A stretch of 62,000 nt of DNA. Source: Symbiodinium natans (lineage: Eukaryota; Sar; Dinophyceae; Suessiales; Symbiodiniaceae). The notes below the pieces were generated by a model. It ran no database searches and was not told the origin of the DNA. It saw only the letters and a program-made list of their open reading frames with translations. Shown in pieces: positions 30,655 to 43,104 of the stretch. Position 1 is the first letter of the stretch. The number at the start of each line of letters is the position of its first letter. A program made the position numbers and the translations under genes. The stretch spans positions 77,501 to 139,500 of the forward strand of contig CAJNDS010002206.1 of the NCBI GenBank assembly GCA_905221605.1, written 5' to 3'.

Positions 30655-30845
30655 AGTGGCTTGCGCTCAAGGAACGTCTCGACAGGATCCTGGTCAGCGG
30701 CTTCCGACTCGATGGACGCAGAAAGCTAAGCAAAAGCCATAAAAACCTGGCATTCAAGGCTAAGGGCCAGGGGGTGAGCATGGTGAACGTGGATACATGG
30801 ACATGCTACACAGCCAAATGTCCAGGCGGTCACCAGCTGATCTAA
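30655..30845 (+). CDS. Exon candidate, unknown protein
   Basis: The open frame WLALKERLDRILVSGFRL, DGRRKLSKSHKNLAFKAKG ends in TAA at 30843. It has mixed helix-forming composition. Confidence 0.35.
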
Positions 30846-31064
30846 TACGCCATCTTCTGCCCTGCAGTAGGCCATACAGTCCAACTGGGAACTTCCCAGC
30901 ATCTAGCATGCGCTCACCACAGCCGTTTTAGCCCACCAGCTGGTTCTATCACCAACAGACGAAGACATCGAAGGCCTCGGGCAAGACGGGTATGTCCTGG
31001 CAACAGCAGAAGCCGTTGCAACACGAATAGCTGCACGTGGCATGGTCATGCAAGTCTGCGACAG

Positions 31065-31122
31065 CGTGCACACACACACAGCGACAGACGCAGAGACACT
31101 CTCTCACACACACACACACATG
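31065..31122 (+). repeat. (CA)n-rich tract
   Basis: CACA-rich interrupted dinucleotide repeat. Confidence 0.85.
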
Positions 31123-31260
31123 CCCGCGCGGAACTGCTTGCCGCTTGAGCTGAGACGGTCTTCTCAACAATAGAGAGTGAATTCGGCGCGCCTTGACATT
31201 CAAGTCCTGCCCATGGGTGCACAGGAACGGTGTTTTGACTGCTTGCCTTCACTCGTCTGC

Positions 31261-31391
31261 AGCTGAAGATCTGCCAACAAGCTTTGGAGAATCCCCCCCT
31301 TCTGACAAGCTTCGCCTCGATGAGCTCGGAAAAGCGGGAGCTGAACATGTCGCTGGTGCTGGGCCGAGGTGTCATGGTGGACTGCGTGTAG
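31261..31391 (+). CDS. Terminal exon candidate, unknown protein
   Basis: A pyrimidine-rich acceptor CACTCGTCTGCAG precedes LKICQQALENPPLLTSFASM and SSEKRELNMSLVLGRGVM, ending DCV and TAG. The splice context and natural composition are convincing. Upstream exons were not located. Confidence 0.45.
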
Positions 31392-31919
31392 AGCATCTGG
31401 CAAGGCATAGCAACGTACAGAATTTCAGCACATGACAAGATGTGATACCTTTGCGTAGGATGGTAGCCGTTTCGACCGTGCCTCAAGGTCAAGGTCTCTC
31501 AGGAATTCAATCGGATGATTCATGTGTTTTTTCTTCGTAAGTGGGCTGGGCACTTTCAACTAGTCTACCAAGTTACTTGCAAGCAGTTGGCCTGGTGCCG
31601 AAGCTTCACTTTCACGTTTTCTGACATGGGTATGATGGTGTGAGAGTGGCGTGCTTCATCAGTCATTCAGGCTAATGCCTTGTAATGCAGTGTGAATTGG
31701 AAATTTGTATATTTGTATTTCCCAAACTTCATGAAAGGGGGGGGGTGGAGGAAACGGGATTCGATAGGATTCCGGGCGGAAAACTCTGCGACTCCCTGGC
31801 CCAGCCTCTGACTCCGTCTTGTCCTTGTCCCATGGCACGCCCGCGAGTAGGCTGCGCGCCTGGGCACGACCAACTTATGGAAGTATCGCCCCAAACCCCA
31901 ACTTCCAGAACAGGAAAGG

Positions 31920-32340
31920 TATGCTCAGTAAACCCACTTCCGAAGGCCTCGGCCCTCTCCTTGCGGCGCAGGTAGTCGCCATACAAGCGGTTGGTCAAGG
32001 CCTCAGAGAGTGGGGCCCGTGCTGCTTCCAACACCGCAAAAAAGATCGGCAACACTCGGCTTTTTGCTTCGGCTTTGCTTCAGTGCGCAGCTGAACCCAA
32101 GAGGATAGAACATCGGGTCATTTTGTCACCGCCTAGTCTCGCCTCCTGAGAATCGGGCCCTCTCGCGAGCCTTGGGCGAGTCTTGGGACGTTGGGCGCGT
32201 CCTGCAGGAAGCCAGTACCGTCTTTGCCAACAAACTTGGGGGGAAAAGTGACACAGGCTTCCTGTTCGGTGAACGCGGCGACTTCGGAGAACCTATAAGC
32301 AATGAGCCGCTTGCAGTGGAACTGAGAAGTCTCCGGCCCG
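31920..32340 (-). CDS. Two-exon candidate, unknown protein
   Basis: The first block (about 32340-32141) reads FHCKRLIAYRFSEVAAFTEQ and PPKFVGKDGTGFLQDAPNVP. The second (about 32053-31920) reads FFAVLEAARAPLSEALTNRL and YGDYLRRKERAEAFGSGF. Both look coding and lie on the same strand 90 bases apart. Boundaries and family are unknown. Confidence 0.45.
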
Positions 32341-32829
32341 ACAGTAAATCAGACTGACAGTACATTCGCGCACTCCGCATCAATAGGTTGTCGGGGAGAC
32401 ATGAGATGGGAGTCTTTCACAAATTCAAGCTACAGTGCTAAAGATTGTAAGAAGGCGGCAGCTGGGTGGCAAAGAGCTCCAAAACCTGGGAGCTCTCTCT
32501 CAACTCTTTGTGTTCTTTGGCTTGCGGCTGCTACCAACTGCTTCAGTGCGAGCAAACTTCGTATGGGCGTGATCCTGCTTTAAGTCGACCTACCAACCCA
32601 TGCTAGATAGTCTTGTGCCGAATTTTTTTGACCTCCCCCAAAATCCGCCGAGGCCTCGGGGCGAAGTTTTCCAGGTTGGGAGAACACCCCCCCTTTTAAA
32701 TCCTCCCCCCACACTCAGACGTGAACCCTTTGTGCGCTGCGCCACCTTCTACGTCTTCTACGTCGGGGCATGGCATTGTGGGCATAGGTCGAAATTGAAG
32801 GGCTTCGGGTTTCCTCACCTCTAATCCCC

Positions 32830-32947
32830 TCCATGGGTGTTTTTGTGCGAGAGGTGTGTGGGAGCAGACGGTGCAGGCCCCCAGGCCCCCCTTCCCCCAC
32901 CTCCCCAACGTCGGCCCCTCGGCCAGGCCGAGGCGGGTCGCGTAGCG
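32830..32947 (-). CDS. Exon candidate, weak
   Basis: Acceptor TATACTTTCAG is followed by RYATRLGLAEGPTLGRWGKG and a CTVC pair. The G-rich codons may be chance. Confidence 0.25.
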
Positions 32948-33227
32948 CTGAAAGTATAATCTAGATTTCAAGCAGAGGCTTGAACATGACCGACATTGCA
33001 AGGCACAGCACATCATGCAAGCCTGATGAAACCCCAACATGCCGATACGTCAACGAAGCCACTTGCGAGCTTCGACACGTGCCATTTCCAACTGCAGCTT
33101 CGCGGCACGGAACGCATTTGAGATACACTTTGTGGACGAGGCTGGTCCTGAGAGAACTTAGGGGCTTCGTGACACACTCGACGGATGTCTGTCAAAGTGC
33201 ATGAATGGGTGTGAATATTCCCAACTG

Positions 33228-33366
33228 ACACGGCACCTTGCTTGCGTCCTCGCATTGGGTACGTAAGCCCTGCTTTTGGCTGCGTAGCCGCGCTTTCACC
33301 ACGATCGACGGTGTCTTTAAATATCTGTATCTGCAGTGAAGCAATGCGAGTCAGGTCCGCAAGCAT
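33228..33366 (-). CDS. Exon candidate, unknown protein
   Basis: The frame ADLTRIASLQIQIFKDTVDR, GESAATQPKAGLTYPMRGRK runs to a donor-like CAAG|GTGCCG. Good composition. Not identified. Confidence 0.4.
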
Positions 33367-33738
33367 GAATCGAAGAGCTCGTTGTGGCTGCTGTGCTTTT
33401 GGCGGGCCTGTCCAAGAAAAGCCATGCCGAGTTCAGGAGTACTAGGCGGAATTCGACACTCTCTTGACTATACTCAAAGCTGGCTCTGGGTTGTGCTGCC
33501 ACGCAAGGCTTTGCAGGTTTAACCTCGTCTCAACCAAGATGTGCCAGAGAAGTGTCTTCAAAGTGTCTGGGCATGACAAACACATCCTAGCAGCACGGCA
33601 ACACCGCCTTGCTTCGGGGTGAGCTGTCCGTCGAGTCCGCCTCTTGCGGCAATGCCAGGATGTGATGTAGTCGTAGTAGTAGCCAGTGTCGTCGTAGCAA
33701 GTATTGTTTCGTTTATGATGTGTTGTTGTTTGTCAACT

Positions 33739-34170
<432 letters not shown>

Positions 34171-34562
34171 GTGATGGTAGTATTAGTCGTTGTGGTGGTG
34201 GCAGTAGTCGTCGTACGTAGTAGAAGGAGCAGTAGCACTAGTGGTGGTGGGGGTAGTGGTGGCACAAACCCATCCCTGCCACCAATAGAACTAGTCAGCA
34301 AAACGCCTTCAATTTCGATGAAGCACCATGCCTGCTGCTGAGTTCAAGCGGTCAAAGCATGCCTTTCTAATGTGCCGCAAACGGTATACACAATTCAGTG
34401 ATCTTGCAGCTGACGTAACCACTTGTAACCATCACATGCCTCGGCCCTCCCTTCCCGATCTACCTTCACTACTCTTGTGCAGTGGTGCTTCGAAAGCATG
34501 GTAACATTAAACATCAGCTTGTGGCCAACCCTTGTGGTAACATCAGATGGCCTTGGGCGATG

Positions 34563-34934
34563 CTAACTCGGCGGATGCCGCAAGTTTGGCCATGTTAGGG
34601 TCTCGACCTGGAAAGCTGCCACAGAGACAGCGGTGGAACGTGGTGGGACATCTTTCACAGGACCGTTTACGACTCCAAATGGCGCGCGCGGCATTTGGGC
34701 CCAGGCTTCGCTGTGCGAGGTAGCTGTAGAGCTCAGCATCTGTCCTGGAAGACTAGGACTAGACTTAGGTTCATTCGGAAAGCCCTTCACAGGGTGAAAA
34801 AAACATGGTGTAACATTGGCTTCAGGGTGCCTTTCGCTACTTTTGACATCATTTTGCCCCTTTGAGTGTTTTTCATTTTTCGTTCCCGGCCTCTTGGCCA
34901 CCCAGGGCGTGTGCCCCCCGGCACAAAGTCGAGT
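34563..34934 (-). CDS. Open frame, unknown protein
   Basis: From an ATG near 34934 the frame reads MTRLCAGGHTPWVAKRPGTK ... FHPVKGFPNEPKSSPSLPG ... VSVAAFQVETLTW to a TGA at 34563. It is open further upstream. Composition is protein-like. No motif. Confidence 0.35.
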   Translation of the reverse strand, partial: TRLCAGGHTPWVAKRPGTKNEKHSKGQNDVKSSERHPEANVTPCFFHPVKGFPNEPKSSPSLPGQMLSSTATSHSEAWAQMPRAPFGVVNGPVKDVPPRSTAVSVAAFQVETLTWPNLRHPPS

Positions 34935-34999
34935 CATGGCCTGGCTGAAGACTTCGATGTTGTCTCTTGCAGTCAATGCGAGCTTCTACTGTGCCGGCA

Positions 35000-35950
35000 T
35001 GCCTTTTTCTCAGCGGCAGAGCCATCGGTGTAAGGCCACGCGCTGCTCAAATTGCCAGTGTGGCAAGTGACTGGCACTGGTGCCACGCTTCCGTCAGCTT
35101 TGATCGGCATTGGGACGGCGAGTCAGCACGGCTGGGGCCTCACGATATGGCCTTCATTTCGTTGTAGCTTCTGTTGATTTGCTTGTTGTAGCTGGCACGT
35201 GATGACTCTGACATGGCCGCGTCATGTTGCCGGCTTGTCATGACCTCTCCATAGAAGGGGCAGACACTTTGGACAACATGAGGCCACGACGTGCATGGCT
35301 GACCAAATTATTTGACATGAAGGTCCGACTGCGCAATGTTGCGTGAGACAGTGCAGGCACCGCACCGGACATTGGCATTGAATCGACTACATCCGGCTAT
35401 GCCGCGGGTCTCACAGCTCAGTGCCCGGGGGCGTGTAGCGATGCCTCAGTCGGGAGCGCGCTAATCCACAAGTGAATAAGTGCGACTTCATAGCTGACTC
35501 CGCTGAAGTCAAGGCGTGCAGTTAAGACTGAAGTATTTCTGCAATTTTCTGCATCGAAGTGTTTGCCGAGAGGCACAACTCCGAGAGCTGCAGGCTCCTG
35601 TAGGAGCTGTACACTCCAAGTGAGGGCAACAATGGCAACAACTCAAAAACACCGCAATCCTAGAGGGCACCCGAACGATGCGAACAGCAGCTTTTGCAAC
35701 AAATAGCCATCTGCAGCCACAGCAGAAACAATTACTACCAACTTTGGAAAGCAAATGTCTCGTTAACACAGCCTGCAAGCTGTCAGTTTGTCACGACACA
35801 ATGACAACTAAGATATGCAAGAGGGCTGCACTAGGGCTGCGCTTGTTCTTCATGTGATACAGCACGTCATGCAGCATGTCTGTCGGACTTGCAAAATGTG
35901 GACCGCTCACGGCCTACGCATATTAGTGCGGATGTGAGCAAAACCGCCCA
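35000..35950. other. No supported gene
   Basis: Only short frames. Nothing nameable on either strand. Confidence 0.4.
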
Positions 35951-35951
35951 T

Positions 35952-37366
35952 CTAGAGAATCGTCCTCCAAGCAGCCAGCAGATCCGTGATCACTGGATTC
36001 CGCCTGGCTATCATCCTTGAGAGGCGACTGACAAGTAATTTGGCTCGGTAGTGTAAGGCGTGCCTGTACGTGAAAGTCTCCACAATACACCTTGCAGATG
36101 CACCGCTGCAGTCCTCGTCGTCTTCTTCCGCCTCTTCCGCTTTTGCCCTGGCTTCCTGCACCAGGCAAAGGGATGGAGATTAGATGGAAGTTTCAAGCTT
36201 TAGGTAGCATGCCCATGGAAGGGTTGCAGCAGACAGCCTAACTCCACAGGCCTGAGGCAACTGCCGCCAACACAGTATATATGTATATATGTATATGTAT
36301 ATGTAAATATTAAAATTACATACAGTTACAGATACATACTTGGACCTCCTCCGCTTGAATGCGCCGTGCGACGCCTCGGAAACTGCTTCACTGATTAGTC
36401 GCTCGAAGTGGCTGTTTCATCCCAACAACATAGACTCACAGTACACGAAGCTCGAAGCTATGCCTACTTTCGTCCAAAGCCTAAACTGGGCCGCATGCCC
36501 TCACATCCGGTGAGGATACTACACCTCATGCGAAAATTGTCACGCACACGTGCGCGCCCGAGTCCACCGTAAAATTCTCCCCAGGAACTAGGTGGAAAAC
36601 CCTCAGTCTCTGCTTCTTCTTCTGCTTCTGCTGCGGGAGTCCCTGAAAGTCTGTCTGCTTCTCTCTTTCTAACTTTCCTACTAGATCCTACCAGCAAAAA
36701 CGATAGCCTCCTAAGTATCCTCAGCCTCCTCGGCTCCGTGGTGGGGCCCCGGCGCAGTAGCTTGGCCATGAAGAGGCCGCTGCCCGAGGCCGCTACGCCT
36801 CCTTCGATACCGAATGCCTAGGCCCACGGGGTGCCACAGGGGGGATTTCCGAAAATAGGGGACCCTAATATAGACCCCCAAATAGTAGGATCCCCTTATC
36901 CTAAGGACCCCAATAAGGTACCCCTAATTTCGGAACCCCCAACATGTTTCAGAATGGAATGTCCAGGGACGGTGCAGGGTTTTCCCTATCGTTCTCGCGG
37001 ACTGCATTTTGAAGCAGGATCCGGTGACAGCACACGGTCAAACGGGCAAAGAGGATGGCGTCAACAAGACCTCACCAATGTCGATCGCACATAGCTTTCC
37101 ATAACCTTTGATTGGCCCTTAACCATTCTAGTATCTTTTTGGCGGAAAGACCAGGTGCACCAACGCTCTCAGCTTCATCCATGCTTGCTGGACGTGCACG
37201 AGGAACTAAGAGCTTCCTGACTCGGAGCTTTTCAGCCGAAAGTTCTATAAAGGAAGTCACGATGGGTCCGAGGTGCGACGCGTAGCTGCGCGCGTCGCTG
37301 TAGGAGCTGCTCTGCGCTCCACTGAGCCATAAAGGCCTCAAGTCAAAGTTCAAGTCAGTGCCCTGA
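35952..37366 (-). CDS. Multi-exon gene, unknown function
   Basis: Four minus-strand coding blocks with splice signals. 37366 to about 37086 (acceptor AAATCTCAG|GGC; LNFDLRPLWLSGAQ, SDARSYASHLGPIVTSFIEL, KKILEWLRANQRLWK). 36817 to about 36550 (acceptor GGCCTAG|GC; FGIEGGVAASGSGLFMAKLL, READRLSGTPAAEAEEE). 36414-36344 (HFERLISEAVSEASHGAF, donor GTATGT). 36153-35952 (acceptor GGTGCAG; EARAKAEEAEEDDEDCSG ... VITDLLAAWRTIL, stop). A further upstream block may lie at about 37900-37761 (TTEEILWNVSEPRDVWTI, donor GTAAGT). The protein is basic with acidic patches. No family recognised. A palindromic element lies in the first intron. Confidence 0.5.
36275..36325. repeat. (ATATGT)n microsatellite
   Basis: TATATGTATATGTA repeats lie between the third and fourth coding blocks of the minus-strand gene. 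Confidence 0.85.
36839..36940. mobile_element. Palindromic element family C, copy 2, in a predicted intron
   Basis: The left end GGGGGATTTCCGAAAATAGG and the right end CCTAATTTCGGAACCCCC are inverted repeats. The interior matches 8048-8151. It lies between coding blocks ending near 37086 and beginning at 36817, close to the acceptor. Confidence 0.8.
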
Positions 37367-38041
37367 GATTTGAAAGATGTGTGCTTGCTGTTGTGCGCTT
37401 TGCAAGGTATTTGTTGGACTGTTGGCTACTCTGTGTGTGTGGGGTTCATCCCTTCTATCGGATGCAGCCAGCATGCCGTGTCCTGACGTGGCCCTTCCAA
37501 GAAGGACGTCAAGCTGCCTCTGCGTGCCTGCCGCGAAGGAAGAGAAGCAGGATAACCCCTACTAAACTCCAAAGGTCCCTAACACCCTGAGGACAGCCAT
37601 TGGTTTATAACAACATGTAACAACTACGACCCCTTCGACATGTGCAGAAAAAAGGTTTTGGTCCAGCCTCTGCTGAGGCATGCCGCAGGCCCAAGCCGAG
37701 CGGCAGAGAGAGGAGCTCCTGGCACGTGATGGTTTGCACATGTTACAAGACTTACAAGGAATCCAATCTCAGAAGGGAGTCGCTTAGTCGCTTTAAGGGG
37801 AGAAGGCTGATGGTTTAGTTTTAGCTGGAACGCGTAGACTCGTGTGATTGTCCACACGTCCCGGGGTTCCGAAACATTCCAGAGGATTTCTTCAGTGGTC
37901 CAAGTACTACACACCATCGTAACCTCAAAAGGGTGCCGTATTCACAAGGACATCCAGAACTTCGTGTGTGTGTGTGTGTGTCTCTTGCCGTGAAGAAACT
38001 AGTTTCTTTGATGGTGTCGTCCGCCGCAGTGGAAAAAGACA

Positions 38042-38060
38042 CCCCCCCCCCCCATCCCCC
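38042..38060 (+). repeat. Poly-C tract and nearby (GT)n
   Basis: (GT)n at 37965-37982 and a C-rich run at 38042-38060. The region 37930-38636 has overlapping frames but no firm gene. Confidence 0.8.
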
Positions 38061-38636
38061 CCGGGCTTTTGTCTGGCATATGGCTCCTCGGAGGCATGCT
38101 CTTCTCCGCTGCTGGAGTGGAACCAACCTTGTCAGTAGCTTCAATGCCCATGGCATGGATCGCTCAAGCACCTGGCACCTGGTCCTGGAAATGTTGCCAT
38201 GAGACGAAGGTCCAGCATGTTGAAGACTCACTGCTAGACTACAAGGCGTGTCGTGTTCAGAAAACTAGGGGCTGCTTTCAATGCTGCCATGGAAGTATCG
38301 CACCGTGATGCCATCTACTTGGCCATCCAGACGGAGGCAAAGAGCGTGCGAGGTTCGACATTTCCTGGCTGGTCATTTGCCGCCTAGCCACTCTCCACTG
38401 CATGTGCCACAGCACCCAAGTCCAGGGGCATGGCAAGACGCCCAAGAGGTGCAGGTGGTCCAAAGTTCTCCGTGCTTGTACAACAAGCTTGAGGTTCACA
38501 GGCAAGTCACAGGTAATTCAGATGCTTTGTCATGTCAGGCTAAGCTGTTAAGCCAAACAGCAAGGAGGCGGCATGAGGTGGAATGCAGACGTGACCCAGA
38601 ACATGGCAGGTGCAAACATTTTTCGGGGTAAGTTCA

Positions 38637-38834
38637 GGTAGTCCTGCCTCGGAGGCAGCGGCAGCATCGCGCTCTGCCGCACCCCTGCAGCGCATGAATG
38701 TGCATGATGTGCATGCAAACCTCCCATCTTCTCTGGAAGCGAACCCTCACCCAGCAGTCATGACGGACTCTGCCTGCCTAGTTCCTCCTCGCCGGGGTCG
38801 CGGAGGCAAATCCTTGCGGGTATCTCTTCGCTGA
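38637..38834 (+). CDS. Terminal exon candidate, unknown protein
   Basis: After GTAAGTTCAG the frame SPASEAAAASRSAAPLQRMN, VHANLPSSLEANPHPAVM, PPRRGRGGKSLRVSLR ends in TGA. Ala/Ser-rich then basic. Unidentified. Confidence 0.35.
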   Translation, partial: GSPASEAAAASRSAAPLQRMNVHDVHANLPSSLEANPHPAVMTDSACLVPPRRGRGGKSLRVSLR

Positions 38835-38989
38835 CAATGATATGTGATTTGTGTGAGTAGCAGCAATGAAGTCATTGGAGCCTTGCGGCCACAACACACG
38901 ATGCCGATGTTTCAGGCTGCGGTCAAGTCTACGGCATGCCACTTCCACATTGAAACCCTGTCCCATAGCTGGCAGAAGCTGAGTTGCTG

Positions 38990-39175
38990 CATTTGGTAGA
39001 GGTTTTTGTCAATACTCAACCAGCATCCGGGCCTCATTCGCCTCCTTCTCCTTCGATCCTGCAACTGCGCAAAGCTGCAGACGGCTCTCAGATCGCTCGT
39101 GCACTGAAGCTGGACACTGATGGACACTGCACGTCTGTGACCAACCCAAATTCATGGCTTCTTGCTGTGCAGTGA
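38990..39175 (+). CDS. Exon candidate, unknown protein
   Basis: The frame VFVNTQPASGPHSPPSPSIL, QLRKAADGSQIARALKLDTD ends in TGA at 39175. Moderate coding appearance only. Confidence 0.3.
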   Translation, partial: HLVEVFVNTQPASGPHSPPSPSILQLRKAADGSQIARALKLDTDGHCTSVTNPNSWLLAVQ

Positions 39176-39854
39176 CAGGTTGCCTTGTTCCGCTCGTGCG
39201 CTCTTTGCCTCAGATTGGCTGCCCGAACATATCCAAGGAACACCAGTATGCAGGAAATTTATCCTGCAGCCGTCAGCACAGGGCCCCAGACAGGACACTC
39301 GGCATTCAAGCGCTCTTAACAGGCCCCTCAAAATGACAATCTACATGGCCCGAAAATGAGCGCAACTTACAACCACTTACTTGCAAACTTATTACAACCA
39401 GCCGGTTGAGGCCCAGGCGAGGTCATCAGACCTTTCCTCAGGGGGACCCAGGTGGCAGGATGAGGGAAGATGAGAATTGAGGGTGGCTGAAACGCTGCAC
39501 GTTTGCAAGCTGAGAATGACTGGGCAGATCTCGATGTGCTCTTCATCCTGAGGGCCCTGCCTTCTCGTGCCTGGCAGCCAAGAAAACTTGGAACAACATA
39601 GAACAGCGCCGAAGGGGTGGACACTCCGTGTGACAGGGCTGCAGAGCTGCGCAGTTTTACGCGATGTTCCGAGGCTTCGGCTTCTCGTTGTCCTCTGCTA
39701 GCTGGAAGCCCTCAGGCAACAGGACACAAGCAATCCCCGTCGACCCATATCCGCCCCCCAGTGCCACGACAGGTTGGTACACTCAGCCATACTCAGCCCA
39801 CCTCAACCCTAAAGCCTCAACCCTACTGAGAGCCCCCCCCCCCCCCCGCGTTGT

Positions 39855-40011
39855 CAGGTGTGCCAAGGGCGCGGCCTTGAGCAACGGCTCGATGTCAGCC
39901 AGTGCAGGGATGACCGTCATCACTGGCAAGCTGGGGAACATTCAGGTTCAGCCCACATTGGTACAGCTCCGGTCTACGGCTTTCTTCAAGATTGCCGGGG
40001 GGGGGGTGTAA
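39855..40011 (+). CDS. Exon candidate, unknown protein
   Basis: Following a C-run and GTTGTCAG the frame reads AKGAALSNGSMSASAGMTVI, TGKLGNIQVQPTLVQLRSTA, FFKIAG, and then hits a G-run and a stop. Beta-rich composition. Not identified. Confidence 0.35.
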
Positions 40012-40147
40012 GGGGGTCGGAGAGAGGAAGGAGGGCGGCGGGGAGAGGAGGGAAAGGGGAGGGGGGAATACCATGAACCATGGGGGTTAGGGCAGGAACC
40101 CGCAACTCGAGTGGGAGTCCACAGCTCAGATTTCGCGTGATGCGTCC

Positions 40148-40685
40148 ATGTTTCAAAGGCCATCGGCCATCCTCAGCGTTCTGGGTTTGACGCTTTTAGA
40201 ACCTGGCTCTGATCTGTTTGGGGATGCAGATGCGGCAAATGTACTTTCTGCCTCAAGTGAATGGCTGTATCTAATTGAACACCATGCCCACCTAAATGGC
40301 CTGAACCTCAACCGAGAATCATTGCCGACATCTCCTGCTGAACACAGGTCTAGACGGCCTGGACTTCAGCTAGCATGTGGGAAAAATATCCCCACGGCTT
40401 ATCAAAGCTCCCAAGTAGGATTTCTAGGGCAGCCATGCATTCTTAGAGGCACTGTAAAAACTCTGTGAAACGATTTTAGAAGATGGAGACTTGCCACCTT
40501 ACGCTGCAGTCCAGTCGCTTGGATACCGTATACACTCTCACGTTCCTTCGACGTATGTTCCAAACAAAGCCGTCTATCTACCATCATTTTGTGAACCCAG
40601 GAGAGGACTGCTCCCATCTCAACACTGCGTGTCGAATTTCACATACCGCGTCAGCACAAAGCGCCAAGCTAAACCAACAGGCTAA
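40148..40685 (+). CDS. Two exon candidates, unknown protein
   Basis: The first block, 40148-40345, reads LGLTLLEPGSDLFGDADAAN and SEWLYLIEHHAHLNGLNLNR, to CACAG|GTCTAG. The second, 40456-40685, reads ILEDGDLPPYAAVQSLGYRI and VPSTYVPNKAVYLPSFCEPR, with TAA at 40683. Same strand, natural composition. They may belong with 40887-41172. Confidence 0.4.
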
Positions 40686-40886
40686 AGAAGCCTAAGCTGA
40701 CTGACGCTCGCCTAAACCATCCCAAACCCTTCCGAGCCTGGCGCAGGGCCCCCGGAGGGGCGGATGCGAGCATTGCGCTCTGTAGCGCCACCTCACAATC
40801 AGGTACAACCAAAACCACCAAGCCGGGCGTGCTCAAACGCCTCATTAGCCCTCATTCCTTGCTCGTCACCATGCAGTGTTTTTAGG

Positions 40887-41172
40887 CTCACACGCTCATG
40901 ACGCAGCGGGACCGATTGAATTCGCTGGCCGCATCAATGACCGCACTTTGTTGTATTTGTGGTCGTTGTGCATAGACGAAAGCAAAGGGCGTGTTCTCCG
41001 CCTAAGACTTCCTGCAAGTAATGACGACATGATTTTTGCTGTTTCTGAGAAATTTGGAATGAACTGGGAACTGGGAGCCACACTCGACGAGCTGGGAACG
41101 TGTCTAGGACAGCCATCTGGCCTGAGAGAGACAAACTCATGGACACTCTTCTCACGAAGCATGGCTCTGTGA
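40887..41172 (+). CDS. Terminal exon candidate, unknown protein
   Basis: Acceptor GTGTTTTTAG is followed by about 95 convincing codons (EFAGRINDRTLLYLWSLCID, RLPASNDDMIFAVSEKFGMN, WELGATLDELGTCLGQPSG) ending TGA at 41172. This is one of the best-looking unassigned exons in the window, and the antisense frame is less natural. Confidence 0.5.
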
Positions 41173-41918
41173 TGTTCTTTGATTAATTCAGCAGTCTCTC
41201 TTTCCTCACTCTTCTCCTTCTCCTTCTCTGCATCTAGCACCGGGAAGGCGAAGGGGGCTCTGGGTCGCCACTCCACCACCCTTTCCTGTCCATGCTCCCC
41301 TCGGTGCGTATGCGGCCCCCAGCCCCTGCGGCCACTGCGACAGTGGAGCAGGCTGCCAGCTTCTGGTTTGCTGTTCTCCCAATGTCAATTGCGCTTGGAT
41401 CTTGTTCGCTCGCGATCTCGCTATCTCCGAAGGGAGTGCTCCGCCGTGTTCATTGCTGTGAACTAGACGCCCAGACACGGTGTGGAGACAGTTTAGTGTA
41501 GTTTAGTTCCTGCAACACTGGAGTACTGTGTGTGACTATGTGGAGTCAGGCAAGAAGATGTGTTGTCGTCAGCCTCTCCCCCTCTCTCTGTCCCTCTGCC
41601 TTGCTCCCCCCGAAGTCAAGACTCGCGCCCGAGCGCTGAACTCACACTAACCAGGGTGTACCTGGTGCCGGGGGCTGCGTCTGCGGGAGGCTAACAACGA
41701 GGCCAACTGCACAAATGCCTTCTCGTAATGGGACTTATGTGCGCTTGTACATCTGACATCATTGCCGCGATCTGCAGAAAATGCAACATCTGAGCTGTGC
41801 CATGCGGCCCAGCGACAGCACGTTTAAGAGACTAGGGCTGGTCGATCCACCGTGGTACAGAGATATCTCATCATGTACGTCCTAAGTTTCGATGGAACTT
41901 GCTGATTTCTGGCATTAT

Positions 41919-43104
41919 TCAGAGACTGCCGGCAAGCCAAAGTCTACATTTACGTTGCGAAGGTGTGCTCTGATACCCTCTGCCATCTTCACCGGGAGCA
42001 CTTCGGGGGCTGGTAATGGGTCTGCTCCGCAAGGAAAGTTCCAGCCTGGCCAAAGAGCTGCGTCGTTTCGAAAAACTCTCGCAATCTGCTATACTGCTAC
42101 TCTGAACCACTTCCCACAATCCTTTCAACATCGTCGATGGTGCCAGCTGGGTGCGGGTGCCGCCGCTGACCCCACCGCCCATGTCCTTCTCTGAAATTCT
42201 CTGAAGGCAGTTGTGCATTTGACGTGCAATTTGGTGTAAGAACTCGCCTCCCGTGTGGACAAGAAGCACGGCACTGCAGAACTTGCTAGCAGTGTCAAGG
42301 TGTGTCAAGGCAGCCTCACGTCGTCCTCTGGATATAGGCTGGGGCCAATTGCAGATCACGCATTGGCTGTCTACTTTTCATGAACTGCAACTTGCGTGTC
42401 AAGGTTCCATAGCGAGCTTGGATGGGAACCGAGAAGAGGGAGTGCCAAGGGCCTAGATAAATTCCAAATCTGTGTGTGGGCAATCAACGATTCATAAATG
42501 CTGACAGGCTGACTCTACGTCACTATCTGTGTTGCTGCTTCAACATGTGATGGTCACTACATTTTCTAAAGCTTGTGCGATCGAGCCACAGCACAAACCA
42601 ACGGTAAACCTGCCGCTCGTTGATTTTCGTTGCGTAGTCAGAACATTGCGAGATTGAATTCGCTAGATGATCTGGCATGTCTTTCATCGGGAACTGAACC
42701 ATTTCACGAACTTTCGTGGACGCTGCGCGCCTCTGAATTCTGTGGCCATCCGAAATCGGCGGTGTAGTCTGGCGGGAAGGCGGCAATGCCATGGGTTGAG
42801 ACGAGCTGCGTACTTAACAAGTGGCAGGTGCAATAGCGGAGACAGAGGACACCATGCCTAGGCCATCAAGATTTGCAGTGGCAGTCACCTGGAGTCCAAC
42901 TGCTGAAGGAAGTCAGACTGCCAAAAGAACACGTAGAAAGGCATCATATGGCATCATGCTGACACAGCGTATGATCGCTTGCTTGAAACAGTGAAGGCCA
43001 CGTGACACAAAGCCAACCAACCGCTCCTTCAGGCGCTTCTGGCCGCAGTGCTTGCAGTACAGGACGTCGATTGGACATGGCCGGCTGCAGGTGGTGCACG
43101 CAAC
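41919..43104 (-). CDS. Gene with a CxxC-x10-CxxC zinc ribbon, unknown function
   Basis: Three minus-strand blocks. 43104-42913 follows acceptor GCTTTTCAG|G and reads CTTCSRPCPIDVLYCKHCGQ, with C-x2-C-x10-C-x2-C spacing typical of a zinc ribbon. 42792-42523 reads STKVREMVQFPMKDMPDHLA and INERQVYRWFVLWLDRTSF. 42359-41919 reads SKFCSAVLLVHTGGEFLHQI, RQMHNCLQRISEKDMGGGV. Whether they form one transcript is inferred from strand and spacing only. Each could be read with its own stop, so junctions are unresolved. Confidence 0.4.
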
